Shown here: positions 16,501 through 24,205 of the stretch, piece by piece
Position numbering within the stretch: position 1 is the stretch's first letter
How the letters are laid out: each line of letters starts with the position of its first letter
Assembly (NCBI GenBank): GCA_051201605.1
Contig: CP179201.1
Coordinates: forward strand, 3,472,001 to 3,536,000
Origin: CABZJG01 sp902512685
Lineage (GTDB): Bacteria > Pseudomonadota > Alphaproteobacteria > Rhodobacterales > Rhodobacteraceae
Direction of reading: 5' to 3'
DNA length: 64,000 nucleotides
Program-made: the position numbers and the translations under genes
The notes under the pieces: generated by a model
Databases searched by the model: none
What the model saw: only the letters and a program-made list of their open reading frames with translations
What the model was told of the DNA's origin: nothing

Positions 16501-17614
16501 TCGCATTGTAAAATCCGGGCCGCAGGTCAATACTAACCGGAACGTCACCGTCATCAACATTGACCAGCAAAAAGTCCTTGCCCCAGAATATCGAGCTGTC
16601 TGAATTGCCGGCTTCACGGGTGGCGTTAAACTTCATCGGATCGTTGGTAATTTCGATCAGCTTGTTGCCTTCTTCGCCAAAGTCGAAGCTACTTTGGGAC
16701 CCAGTAAGTTTCGCAGGCTGCGATGGGATAGTCTGGTTCAGATCATCCTTGCGGTAAAGTGCGGCGCCTTTTCCTTCGGAGAAGTAGTTATCATCAGGGA
16801 TGTTGGCGACCGTTGTTTCATTGCCGAAGCGGTCGATGTAAATCTGCTCGCCGTTGTCGTTAACAGAGGCAACAAGATCAGGATTAATGATGGTTTCATC
16901 AATCACCAGACGGGTGTCATATTTGTTGGTGGGATCTTCTGCAGTCGCGGCCTGTGTTTTGATGAAATAAACCGTCGCAATTGTCGGGTTACCAAGGTCA
17001 TCAAAGATCGTCAGCGAGGTTGAGTTTGTAAAAGATTCAGGATCGCTGGTGCTAAATTGATAGCCATCAGCAAACTTTGGGAGATCCGTAATCACTGGCG
17101 CATCCGCAGGAAGGTTGATCGAAAGGTCAATGTTACTTGTAGCTTTCGGATCACCAGATGTCACCGGCAGCTGCAAGGGAACCGCGTCGTTAATGGTTTT
17201 CGATGTCACAGATCCATCTTCGTTCACTGGGTAAGTGAGCAAGAACTGACCGGTTGAATCAACCACGTTCCGATTGTTGTCAACGTTAAAAGAACCGTTC
17301 CGAGTGTAAACCACCTGGCTTGATGTCAGCGAGGGTTTCAAAGCAAAAAAGCCCTGCCCTGAAATCGCAAGGTCGAGCGCGTTAAGGGAGGCGGCAATGT
17401 TACCTTGGGTAAACTGCTGCTTAACACCTTTCAGGATAGAACCTGAACCAATCGATGAGGATGAGTTCTGCAATGGCGAGGTGGCGAAGATGTCACCAAA
17501 TTCTGCCCGGCTTCGCTTAAACCCTGTGGTTCCAACGTTGGCAATGTTGTTTGACGTGGCCGCAATATCAGCCTGCGATCCATTCAACCCTGTAAGTGCG
17601 GTATAAAACGACAT
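13520..17614 (-). CDS. flgE: Giant flagellar hook protein FlgE with phage-like insert
   Basis: The ends are those of the hook protein: SFYTALTGLNGSQADIAATS, NNIANVGTTGFKRSRAEFGD, and at the C-terminus QSGSLERSNVDITEELVNLI and AQRNFQASSKAIETSTQL. FlgE forms the hook joining rod and filament. It has 1364 residues against about 400-450 in most bacteria. The extra sequence is central and likely surface-exposed. About residues 703-813 (nt 15175-15505) differ from the rest: richer in A/T-ending codons, with two tandem Thr/Gly-rich units ending in GTFTGTADIIEY-like motifs that resemble repeats in marine phage structural proteins. The reading frame is intact throughout. It lies 32 bases after flgD. 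Confidence 0.92.
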   Translation of the reverse strand: MSFYTALTGLNGSQADIAATSNNIANVGTTGFKRSRAEFGDIFATSPLQNSSSSIGSGSILKGVKQQFTQGNIAASLNALDLAISGQGFFALKPSLTSSQVVYTRNGSFNVDNNRNVVDSTGQFLLTYPVNEDGSVTSKTINDAVPLQLPVTSGDPKATSNIDLSINLPADAPVITDLPKFADGYQFSTSDPESFTNSTSLTIFDDLGNPTIATVYFIKTQAATAEDPTNKYDTRLVIDETIINPDLVASVNDNGEQIYIDRFGNETTVANIPDDNYFSEGKGAALYRKDDLNQTIPSQPAKLTGSQSSFDFGEEGNKLIEITNDPMKFNATREAGNSDSSIFWGKDFLLVNVDDGDVPVSIDLRPGFYNATQLASEVQRAINDAYGDDNKLQVRSNVDDTLTIDFYSLNTADGTLSGLSTPVTVDLLQSSYVTTQVGIDVTGSSPDFTREEFLAHAQARIIDTMNDYVITDGKTLGVEGNLFTRSSGAQMSSIYGETDIISFDYTTLSATDSGTSATSPRHMAYSYYDKVPTLDIYDEKLAVKSSGLISYDAPNNVLTIELKDFEDGDYTVGEVVRLAGNFDNQNSVINGREMTILEVDHTADKIKINTTGEGFPDATFTLTQKGSGTDGDSFEEAYILSSKSTDVEAFFEGENLKPNGAVNSYNNKKIVMRETAASTHGYKHDDFDLYSVEALNANIANATKYHVLATVGGDNGASTPVAFTEAVGTTFTADTSGTNTYTSGRVAEVLSTTGGTAMTAGKMYKNISGSAITVNAGTATAYSIADDAVFTYNGTGTFTGTADIIEYKETFSYIQSASLGGSSSLESLGLDSSNFANETVWVDEKNPPIKISYDAVNQRFQFGVNHTAIGPGTDSNFRAFKIYGAAGADGTNNLGIPASDSSPQTEISSTAVISADSFVADGSEMQINAKRFGAKVGYNSDTKSFTFSSGSTGEDISADGALGVDVDQNASNIQVGRYAINTDDGSVINATFDTATRYMGTGDNGLMGVGQSKNDTVFDAARGLASEPARAVGAPATEPLNEIFNLSSAGGANVFNVSVNGISGIIEVPSGNYVGSTLAAELQTRINQISDGNTGDVVGGVSVQYQPDTNNFVFTTGTTGDQSTIKVKGAAKLGLDDVPLGVGSIPTIVNLVQATNDAGVPLYVNAAGEIVETPPDNLVTDYYPLYIDEGELTFDKTGTIISPLNRVHYEQQASGFSISLDVDYSQSTQLSQPFSVNNLEQDGFTSGRLDGLDIDATGLLRANYTNGENRPLGKIVLANFNNQNGLKQIGNATFVETATSGTPTFGEAGAEGFGSIQSGSLERSNVDITEELVNLITAQRNFQASSKAIETSTQLTQAIINIRS
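15175..15505 (-). repeat. Thr/Gly-rich tandem module inside FlgE, codon use unlike flanks
   Basis: In the FlgE frame this segment encodes two successive units of about 45 residues. The first is centred on AVGTTFTADTSGTNTYTSG and the second on DDAVFTYNGTGTFTGTADI. Both have the pattern (F/V)FT-x-GT-x-x-TG followed by an acidic turn. The codons use many GTA, CCA, ACT and GCA triplets, whereas flanking flgE favours C/G-ending codons. The resemblance to phage tail or structural GTGT repeats is from memory of the motif style, not from a search. Confidence 0.5.
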
Positions 17615-17646
17615 CTACTTGTCTCCCGTTAGTCTATATTATTCAA

Positions 17647-18345
17647 TTACATACGAAACCGAAGAACGCTTGATGCGTCGACGGTTTGTTCATTTTCCAA
17701 CTCAAGGCTAGTTGAACCGGTATCTTTGTTCAGTGCTGCACCAACCACTTTCGAGAACAGGCTCGGCTGAAGGTTTTCAAGCCCTTCTCCGTGATTGACC
17801 ATCACCTCAACACGAATTTCCTTACTGCCATCGCGGTAGGCAGCGGGTAAATCACGCCATTCAAACCCGATTAGGCCGGTGGCCTGCGGGCCCATGTTTT
17901 TGGCGTTCAGCAACTCGCCGCTTTGGGCGTCGACAAAATTAACCCGGGTATCGATGGAAGTTTTGTCCAATTCAAACACGCCGTGCAGTTCGCCGTTGCG
18001 GTCTGCAACTGTGACATCACCCGGCACCAAAACCGAATTTCCCATGATGTTGGAAATCGAAGCTACGCGGAACTGTTTAAGCTCATCAGCCATTGCCTTC
18101 ATCGAATTGGCCATATCGGTGATGCCGGTCACAGTTGAAAACTGCGCCATTTGCGCAATAAAGTCCCCGTTATCCATCGGCTCCATTGGATCCTGATTCT
18201 GAAGTTGGGCGGTCATCAATGTCAGAAACTCTTCCTGTCCCAGCGTATCGCGCGAATTGTTCTGCACCTCTTCTGCGCTTTTAATGCCAAGTTTATCGAG
18301 CAGGTCCCTTTGGGCCTGAGCCCCCATATTGTTACTAATGTCCAT
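17647..18345 (-). CDS. flgD: Flagellar hook-capping scaffold FlgD
   Basis: This 232-residue protein has the conserved FlgD N-terminal signature: LGQEEFLTLMTAQLQNQDPM followed by EPMDNGDFIAQMAQFSTVTG. The C-terminal part has the FlgD Ig/tudor-like domain (FEWRDLPAAYRDGSKEIRVE). It caps the growing hook and is needed for FlgE polymerisation, then leaves. It lies between flgC and flgE in the standard order. Length is normal. Confidence 0.94.
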   Translation of the reverse strand: MDISNNMGAQAQRDLLDKLGIKSAEEVQNNSRDTLGQEEFLTLMTAQLQNQDPMEPMDNGDFIAQMAQFSTVTGITDMANSMKAMADELKQFRVASISNIMGNSVLVPGDVTVADRNGELHGVFELDKTSIDTRVNFVDAQSGELLNAKNMGPQATGLIGFEWRDLPAAYRDGSKEIRVEVMVNHGEGLENLQPSLFSKVVGAALNKDTGSTSLELENEQTVDASSVLRFRM

Positions 18346-18360
18346 TACTTATACTCCAGC

Positions 18361-18777
18361 TCATTTACCCATGTTCATGGTGCGCATCATCAGCGCACGA
18401 ACGGTTGACAGGACTTCTAGGTTGTTTTGGTATTGACGACTGGCCTCAAGCATTTCGACCATTTCCTCGTCCGAGTTTACGGGGGCTTTATAAACAAAGC
18501 CCTTGGCATCCGCATTGGGATGACCCGGTTCATAAATTTTTTCGGGTTCGCGATTTAAAGCGACAATCGTTTCTGCATCCACCGATGCCACGCCCATCTT
18601 TTCATAGTTTTCCCCAAACACAGTTTGAAACACCGGGCGGATTGGCTTGTAGGCTTCTTCGGCACTTGGTGCCTTGCTTTCCATATTAGCAATGTTTGAG
18701 GCGATAGTGTTCAAACGCACCATCTGAGCACCCATTGAGCGCCCTACAACATCGAAAATATTCTTAACGCCGCTCAT
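18361..18777 (-). CDS. flgC: Flagellar proximal rod protein FlgC
   Basis: This 138-residue rod protein has the N-terminal signature RLNTIASNIANMESKAPSAE and the C-terminal helix YQNNLEVLSTVRALMMRTMN. A central motif VYEPGHPNADAKGFV-type (here IYEPGHPNADAKGFVYKA) is diagnostic for FlgC. Its start touches the stop of flgB at 18777, suggesting coupling. Confidence 0.95.
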   Translation of the reverse strand: MSGVKNIFDVVGRSMGAQMVRLNTIASNIANMESKAPSAEEAYKPIRPVFQTVFGENYEKMGVASVDAETIVALNREPEKIYEPGHPNADAKGFVYKAPVNSDEEMVEMLEASRQYQNNLEVLSTVRALMMRTMNMGK

Positions 18778-19163
18778 TATTCACCTCGGATCGCTGACAG
18801 AAGGCCGGTGATGCGGGAATTTAGAAAATTCAGTGAGGATACATACCGCAGCGAATTTTCCGAAAATTCCATTTGTTCGACAGACAGCTCTACTGTGTTT
18901 CCATCTACTGAGGGATTCATGGATTGACGGAACTGTAGCCTGTCACTTGTGGCTGCGCCGGAAAAGGCGATGTGGCGCTGGCTAGAATTTGCAAGATTAC
19001 CATCGCCCTCTTTTGCCTTGAGGATTTGTTCAAAATTGATATCCCGCGCCTTATAATGTGGAGTTGCAGCATTCGCGATATTAGAGCCAATAATGTTATT
19101 TCTCCGCTCTCTTAGGTTAAGAGCGGTGGCGCTAAATCCAAGATATTCCTTGAGAACTTGCAT
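18777..19163 (-). CDS. flgB: Flagellar proximal rod protein FlgB, first gene of the operon
   Basis: This 128-residue rod protein has SATALNLRERRNNIIGSNIA with NAATPHYKARDINFEQIL, the FlgB signature, and the C-terminal region VELSVEQMEFSENSLRYVSS. It is the first gene of the minus-strand flgBCDEF...KL-sltF run and has a near-perfect sigma-54 promoter 46 bases upstream. It diverges from the unknown gene at 19242. Confidence 0.94.
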   Translation of the reverse strand: MQVLKEYLGFSATALNLRERRNNIIGSNIANAATPHYKARDINFEQILKAKEGDGNLANSSQRHIAFSGAATSDRLQFRQSMNPSVDGNTVELSVEQMEFSENSLRYVSSLNFLNSRITGLLSAIRGE

Positions 19164-19208
19164 TGTCTACTGTAGGTTCCTGTTAAGTTTTTATTCTTCA
19201 AGGTAGCT

Positions 19209-19224
19209 TGCAAGTATTGTGCCA
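19209..19224 (-). promoter_or_regulatory. Sigma-54 promoter of the flgB operon
   Basis: The minus-strand sequence TGGCACAATACTTGCA matches TGGCACRNNNNTTGCW exactly (GG and GC ten bases apart). It lies in the 78-base divergent gap between flgB and the gene at 19242. It implies control by RpoN and a FleQ/FlbD-type enhancer-binding protein not encoded in this window. Confidence 0.9.
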
Positions 19225-19241
19225 AAACCAAGAGGCTGAAG

Positions 19242-19802
19242 ATGGCTAAAGCAGGACAATCGAAAAAAAAGGCAAAAACTAAAACCAAAAGCACCACACC
19301 TAAAGCAGCGGGAAAAGCTTTAAATCAGGTTATTATTGAGAAACTTCGCTCCCAGCCCTTGGGGAAATCTCTGTCGGCTTTGGACAGCATTTACCAGGAA
19401 TTGGATGATGTTGCCGATCGGCTGGAAGTCCTCATTTGCCGGATTGATATTCTTCGAAATCGCACCGCGGCACTCAGGCGGGGTGATTTCACAACTCTGG
19501 ATACGGTTTTAAGTGGTATTGGCAATTTGCGCAAATTGGCAGAAGCCGTTGCCGCTGTTGGCGGCGGCGGAGCGGGAACGGATGAGGCCGAGGCCTCATC
19601 TGATGCCGAGCCTACATGGGTAGAGCTTACTCTTTTAAAGGAAACTGAAATAAACAATGTACGACTTTCCGAAGGAACCATTGTGTCAGTGGAAGAGCAG
19701 TCCGCAACACAGTTGGTGGAAGAAGGGTGCGCGTCTGTGAATGAAAAAGAACAGACAAAGGAAGAGGCAGATGATGAGAAAACCGAGGAAACCGTCAAGT
19801 AA
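19242..19802 (+). CDS. Unknown basic/coiled-coil protein next to flagellar genes
   Basis: This 186-residue protein is not recognised as a named family. Visible parts: a Lys-rich N-terminus (residues 1-25, AGQSKKKAKTKTKS), a predicted coiled coil (about 45-80, LDSIYQELDDVADRLEVLIC and IDILRNRTAAL), a Gly/Ala/Glu linker (about 105-125), and a small beta-type domain (about 128-165, VELTLLKETEINNVRLSEGT then EEQSATQLVEEGCA). The last resembles small phage-associated domains that read roughly 'V-x-L-L-x-x-x-x-x-G-x-x-Y-x-x-G-x-x-V'. It ends in an acidic tail. It diverges from flgB, with the next gene starting 12 bases after its stop. A flagellar accessory or export-chaperone role is possible only by context. 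Confidence 0.7.
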   Translation: MAKAGQSKKKAKTKTKSTTPKAAGKALNQVIIEKLRSQPLGKSLSALDSIYQELDDVADRLEVLICRIDILRNRTAALRRGDFTTLDTVLSGIGNLRKLAEAVAAVGGGGAGTDEAEASSDAEPTWVELTLLKETEINNVRLSEGTIVSVEEQSATQLVEEGCASVNEKEQTKEEADDEKTEETVK

Positions 19803-19814
19803 ACGCTGCTGGCA

Positions 19815-20168
19815 ATGAACGCTTTTGTAAAACTTACCTTGGTCTTTGGATTTTTCGGGCTGTTGATTTTTGCCGTGGTCTCATCAAATGTGCTGCAACG
19901 CTACAGCTATGATATCTACACCTGCAAAAACGACACATTACCAAGCATTGAACTTCGGTTCAATGAAATCAGAGCCGGGCAGATGGTAGAATTCAAGCAG
20001 GGCAATAGCGTGAAAACTTTGCGTATCTTCGAAGATCTGGAAGGTATTGTTTTGCTTGGGGCTGATGATCTAAGCCTTAGGTTGGATCGCAATACAGACA
20101 AGCTTTATCAGGAAATTAGCGATCTGCTGACAATTTTTCGGTGTGAAATCAACAGTTTTACGATGTAG
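19815..20168 (+). CDS. Small membrane-anchored protein of unknown function
   Basis: This 117-residue protein has one N-terminal membrane segment (about residues 5-23, VKLTLVFGFFGLLIFAVVSS) and a soluble remainder with two cysteines (residue 37, TCKND, and near residue 110, FRCEINSF) that could form a disulphide in the periplasm. It lies 12 bases after the gene at 19242 and 55 bases before fliD, so it is probably co-transcribed with flagellar genes. The topology suggests an inner-membrane protein with a periplasmic domain. I do not recognise the family. Confidence 0.65.
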   Translation: MNAFVKLTLVFGFFGLLIFAVVSSNVLQRYSYDIYTCKNDTLPSIELRFNEIRAGQMVEFKQGNSVKTLRIFEDLEGIVLLGADDLSLRLDRNTDKLYQEISDLLTIFRCEINSFTM

Positions 20169-20223
20169 ACTAAACAAACGGGCAATATTTCCGTAATTCA
20201 GTAGGATTAAAGAGGGCAGATAA

Positions 20224-21867
20224 GTGGTGGATTCTGGCACTAGCATTATTTCCAAGGTCAACCAATCTGGTAGTGGGATAGATTTGTCAGACTTGGTAAC
20301 TTCCCTAGTCGAGGCCGAAACCTCGCCTTTACAATCAGCCCTAGATAAGAAAGTCGAGGCCGCCAACCTTAGTATTTCCTCTTTAGGTCAACTAAGCTCA
20401 AAAATGAGCAGTCTGTCAACAAACTTAACCACGCTCGAGAATACCAATGCACGGACAACTACCAGTTCCGGAACTGCTGTGAGCCTGACGGTGACCGATG
20501 AAGCCAAAGCACGGGATATAAATGCCAATATCGTGGTCAGCGCATTGGCAACAGGCCAGGTTGTCACCTATGATCTCACCCATGCCAATTTGCTTAACTC
20601 TTCGAGTGTGACAGCCGCGAGCGCTATTGATCAAGGTACGCTCACATTTACCAAAGGCGGGACCAGCACCACGATCACTATAAGTTCGGCCAACAACACT
20701 GTCCAAGGCTTGATGGATGCGCTCAATGCCATCTCGGGCGTGCAGGCCAATTTGGTCGACGCCAGCGGCAGTGGCGGTTTGGCGCTGGTCATCAAGTCAG
20801 ATACGGGCACGGCCAATGCGTTCACCTTGACCAGTTCGGACACGCTAACGGAATTTAACACCGGATCCCCTGCGGCAAGCAACACCAGCGCACAAATCAC
20901 TCTGAGCGTTGCCGCCGCAGATGCCAGCTTTACCGTCGATGGGCTTGCTGTCACGCGCTCGACCAATTCGCTTACCGATGTTTTTGATGGCTATCAGCTA
21001 GATCTGAATGCCGTAAACTCAAGCGCAACCAATGTAAGTTCAGCTATTATTGCCACCAATGCCCGCGACCGGATGCAATCGTTTATCGATAACATCAATT
21101 CAGTTAAAAGTTATCTTACAACAGAAACAAAGCGAGGCCTTAGTGGCGAAACAAACGGAAGTTTGGTGGGCGATATAACAGCCCAAGCAATTTTAAGAGA
21201 ACTCTCAGGTCTAACGACAAAACCGATTACAGGCTATGGTGATTCTTCTGTGTACTTGGCTAATCTTGGCGTAAAAACTGAACGTGATGGATCTTTATCT
21301 CTCGATGCTACCAAGTTTGATAAGGAGATTGCCGCAGACCCAAGCTTGGCTGATATTGTATTTGCCTCGAAATATCAAACCACAAATGCAAATATTACTG
21401 CTACCGGGTCCGCAAATTATCCACCCACCGCTGGTTCATATAGTTTTGTTTATGCAAGCGGCGATACTGCCACGCTAAACGGTGAAACCATTACAAAAGT
21501 CGAAAATTCAAATGGTCAAAAGGTATTTACAGCGACAAATGGAGCCGCGGATAACCTGTCGGTCACGCTACTTTCCAATACGGCTACCAATGCTACAGTG
21601 CGCTATGGACAAAGCGTTATTGATCGACTTCAAGCTTATATTACAACCGTTACTTCTTCATCTGGATCTATCAAAAATAGTACTAATTCACTTAACGAAA
21701 AATTAAGTTCTTTTGTGGACGAACAAACCGATTTAGACGCTAAAATTAATAATTTGACCGAGACATATAATGTCAAATTTGGGTCGATGGAATCTCTGGT
21801 CACCCAGTTAAATAAAACCGGGGAATATTTAACCTCGATGATGGATGCCTGGAACAAGAAAGACTAG
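20224..21867 (+). CDS. fliD: Flagellar filament cap protein FliD (HAP2)
   Basis: This 547-residue protein has FliD ends: an N-terminal segment SGIDLSDLVTSLVEAETSPL with a following coiled coil (KVEAANLSISSLGQLSSKMS), and a C-terminal coiled coil (LNEKLSSFVDEQTDLDAKIN, then FGSMESLVTQLNKTGEYLTS). FliD caps the filament and promotes flagellin polymerisation. The start is a GTG at 20224 behind GAGGGCAG; a second GTG follows at 20227, so the exact start is uncertain by one codon. No flagellin gene is in the window. Between about 21080 and 21700 the codons are more AT-rich than in the first half. Confidence 0.9.
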   Translation: MVDSGTSIISKVNQSGSGIDLSDLVTSLVEAETSPLQSALDKKVEAANLSISSLGQLSSKMSSLSTNLTTLENTNARTTTSSGTAVSLTVTDEAKARDINANIVVSALATGQVVTYDLTHANLLNSSSVTAASAIDQGTLTFTKGGTSTTITISSANNTVQGLMDALNAISGVQANLVDASGSGGLALVIKSDTGTANAFTLTSSDTLTEFNTGSPAASNTSAQITLSVAAADASFTVDGLAVTRSTNSLTDVFDGYQLDLNAVNSSATNVSSAIIATNARDRMQSFIDNINSVKSYLTTETKRGLSGETNGSLVGDITAQAILRELSGLTTKPITGYGDSSVYLANLGVKTERDGSLSLDATKFDKEIAADPSLADIVFASKYQTTNANITATGSANYPPTAGSYSFVYASGDTATLNGETITKVENSNGQKVFTATNGAADNLSVTLLSNTATNATVRYGQSVIDRLQAYITTVTSSSGSIKNSTNSLNEKLSSFVDEQTDLDAKINNLTETYNVKFGSMESLVTQLNKTGEYLTSMMDAWNKKD

Positions 21868-22082
21868 GCGCCAAAAACATATCCTAAAAATTGATGCTTT
21901 CTTGGAATGGCGTTCACGTATTATGCGCCAAGCTCGGAAAATTTTTGCCCAAGCGCTTAATTTCCGATATTGCAATATGTCTATCAAGGTGTAACAGTTT
22001 TCATCTAACCTCGGCTGGCAAAGCTCGGCTATTACGTAAATTAGAAACAAACCCACCTTATTTACCAAGAAAGGAAACCCAC

Positions 22083-23195
22083 ATGCGAACAAGAGCCGCC
22101 GTAGCGCTTGAAGCGGGCAAGCCATTGGAAGTGATGGAGGTCGAACTTGACGGGCCCCGCGCCGGCGAAGTCTTGGTTGAAGTCAAAGCCACCGGGCTGT
22201 GCCATACTGATGAATTCACCCGATCCGGTGATGACCCGGAGGGCATCTTTCCTGCGATCCTCGGACATGAAGGCGCGGGCATTGTGATCGAGGTTGGCGA
22301 AGGCGTCACCAGTCTTGAGGTTGGCGATCATGTGATCCCGCTTTATACGCCGGAATGCCGTGAATGCGAATACTGCCTGAACCCGAAAACCAACCTGTGC
22401 CAGTCGATCCGCTCGACCCAAGGCCAAGGGCTTCTGCCCGATGGCTCTACACGGTTTTCGATGCTCGATGGCACTCCGATCCATCACTATATGGGGTGCT
22501 CAACCTTTGCCAATCACACGGTGGTTCCGGAAATTGCGCTTGCCAAAGTGCGCAAAGACGCCCCCTTTGACAAGATTTGCTATATTGGCTGCGGCGTGAC
22601 AACGGGCATTGGAGCGGTGATCAATACTGCCAAGGTCGAGATTGGCAGCCGGGCCATTGTTTTTGGCTTGGGCGGCATTGGTCTTAATGTGATCCAAGGG
22701 TTGCAACTGGCCGGAGCCGACCAGATTGTCGGCGTGGATTTAAACGAGGGCAAGACCGACATGGCCCAACGTTTCGGGATGACCGATTTTGTCAATCCTG
22801 ACAAAATTGAGGGCGATTTGGTGGCCCATCTTGTCGAGTTGACCGGCGGCGGGGCCGATTATACTTTTGATGCAACGGGAAATGTCAAAGTCATGCGCGC
22901 AGCACTTGAAGCTGCCCATAAAGGATGGGGTGAAAGCATCATTATCGGTGTGGCGCCTGCAGGCGCCGAGATCAGCACCAGACCGTTTCAGCTTGTGACC
23001 GGACGGGTCTGGCGCGGTACCGCTTTTGGCGGCGCTTCGGGGCGGACCGATGTGCCAAAAATTGTCGATTGGTATATGGATGGTAAAATTGAAATTGATC
23101 CGATGATCACCCATAAATTAACCCTGGATCAGATCAATCACGGGTTTGACCTTATGCATGAGGGTAAATCAATCCGCGCAGTCGTTGAGTTTTGA
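22083..23195 (+). CDS. frmA: S-(hydroxymethyl)glutathione dehydrogenase / class III alcohol dehydrogenase
   Basis: ATG 22083 follows a strong AAAGGAAA site and gives 370 residues, the normal class III length. The reading frame stays open upstream to 21891, but that extension lacks conservation and is rejected. The zinc medium-chain dehydrogenase pattern is complete: catalytic Cys in ATGLCHTDE, GHEGAG, four structural-zinc cysteines in PECRECEYCLNPKTNLC, CGVTTGIGAV, and the NAD fold GLGGIGLNVIQG. It oxidises S-hydroxymethylglutathione formed from formaldehyde and glutathione. The MBL-fold gene starts three bases after its stop. Formaldehyde released by N-demethylation, for which the 42-58 kb island is a candidate source, would be a natural substrate. 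Confidence 0.93.
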   Translation: MRTRAAVALEAGKPLEVMEVELDGPRAGEVLVEVKATGLCHTDEFTRSGDDPEGIFPAILGHEGAGIVIEVGEGVTSLEVGDHVIPLYTPECRECEYCLNPKTNLCQSIRSTQGQGLLPDGSTRFSMLDGTPIHHYMGCSTFANHTVVPEIALAKVRKDAPFDKICYIGCGVTTGIGAVINTAKVEIGSRAIVFGLGGIGLNVIQGLQLAGADQIVGVDLNEGKTDMAQRFGMTDFVNPDKIEGDLVAHLVELTGGGADYTFDATGNVKVMRAALEAAHKGWGESIIIGVAPAGAEISTRPFQLVTGRVWRGTAFGGASGRTDVPKIVDWYMDGKIEIDPMITHKLTLDQINHGFDLMHEGKSIRAVVEF

Positions 23196-23198
23196 TCG

Positions 23199-24071
23199 AT
23201 GAAACAGACGACACCTGAAGTTCATAGCTATTTTGACCAAACCACCAATGCCGCGTGTTACATCGTAAAGGATCCGTCCTCTTCGGCCTGCGCGATCATC
23301 GATTCAATCTGGGATTTTGATATGGCATCAGGGCGCACCCATACTACCCATGCCGATATGCTGACTGATGAAATTACCAAAAACGGCTGGACGCTAGAAT
23401 GGGTCATCGAAACCCATGTGCATGCTGACCATTTATCTGCCGCGCCCTATATTGTGCAGCAAATGGGCGGCAAAATCGCCATTGGCTCGAATATAGATAG
23501 GGTGCAAAAAGTATTTGGAAAAGTGTTCAACGCCGGCACCGAATTTCAAATGGATGGCAGTCAGTTTGATAGGCTGTTTGAAGATGGCGACTGCTTTGCC
23601 ATCGGCAATATGGATGTCGAGGTGATGCATACACCGGGTCACACACCGGCCTGCGTTACCTATGTGATGGGCAATAGTGCCTTCATTGGTGATACCTTAT
23701 TCATGCCCGATTTTGGCACCGCGCGCGCCGATTTTCCCGGCGGTTCGGCCACAGAGCTCTATAACTCGATTCAGAAAATACTGGCGCTGCCCGATGATAC
23801 GACCTTGTATCTTTGCCATGACTATAAGGCCCCCGGGCGTGATGACTTTTGCTGGCAGACCACTGTCGCAGAGCAAAAAGCCAACAATGTGCATGTGGGC
23901 GGGGGCAAAACGGAAGAAGAATTTGTATCCTTCCGCACGGCCCGCGATGCTCAGTTGACCATGCCAAAGCTGATCATCCCCTCGATCCAAGTCAACATGC
24001 GGGCAGGCCAACTGCCTCCTGCAGAAGAGGATGGCGGGGTCTATCTTAAAGTGCCGATCAATAGGCTATAG
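23199..24071 (+). CDS. MBL-fold metallo-hydrolase, glyoxalase II / persulfide dioxygenase-like
   Basis: This 290-residue protein has the metallo-beta-lactamase motif HVHADHL near residue 72, HTPGHTPACVTY near 145, GDTLFMPDFGTAR near 165, and a late histidine in LCHDYKAPGR. The spacing resembles the ETHE1/Blh persulfide dioxygenase branch, which uses one iron and glutathione persulfide, more than classical S-formylglutathione hydrolase. It is translated right after the class III alcohol dehydrogenase and probably in one operon with it. The pairing suggests thiol- or glutathione-linked detoxification. Whether it acts on S-formylglutathione or on persulfides cannot be settled from the sequence. 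Confidence 0.82.
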   Translation: MKQTTPEVHSYFDQTTNAACYIVKDPSSSACAIIDSIWDFDMASGRTHTTHADMLTDEITKNGWTLEWVIETHVHADHLSAAPYIVQQMGGKIAIGSNIDRVQKVFGKVFNAGTEFQMDGSQFDRLFEDGDCFAIGNMDVEVMHTPGHTPACVTYVMGNSAFIGDTLFMPDFGTARADFPGGSATELYNSIQKILALPDDTTLYLCHDYKAPGRDDFCWQTTVAEQKANNVHVGGGKTEEEFVSFRTARDAQLTMPKLIIPSIQVNMRAGQLPPAEEDGGVYLKVPINRL

Positions 24072-24205
24072 TTTATTCGCCCAGCTTCGGCGCTGGATCG
24101 CGTGTTTTGGCAGGCGGCAACTTTTGCATTTTGCATATTGAACCTGACGCCAAAATACTTACATCACAAATGACCCAAGACCGCTCTTAGAAAAGGGACC
24201 CACTC

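Noticed and set aside
21891..22082. 64-residue N-terminal extension of the class III alcohol dehydrogenase
   Set aside because: The frame is open, but the strong ribosome-binding site and the family's usual start both point to ATG 22083, and the extension has no family-like sequence.
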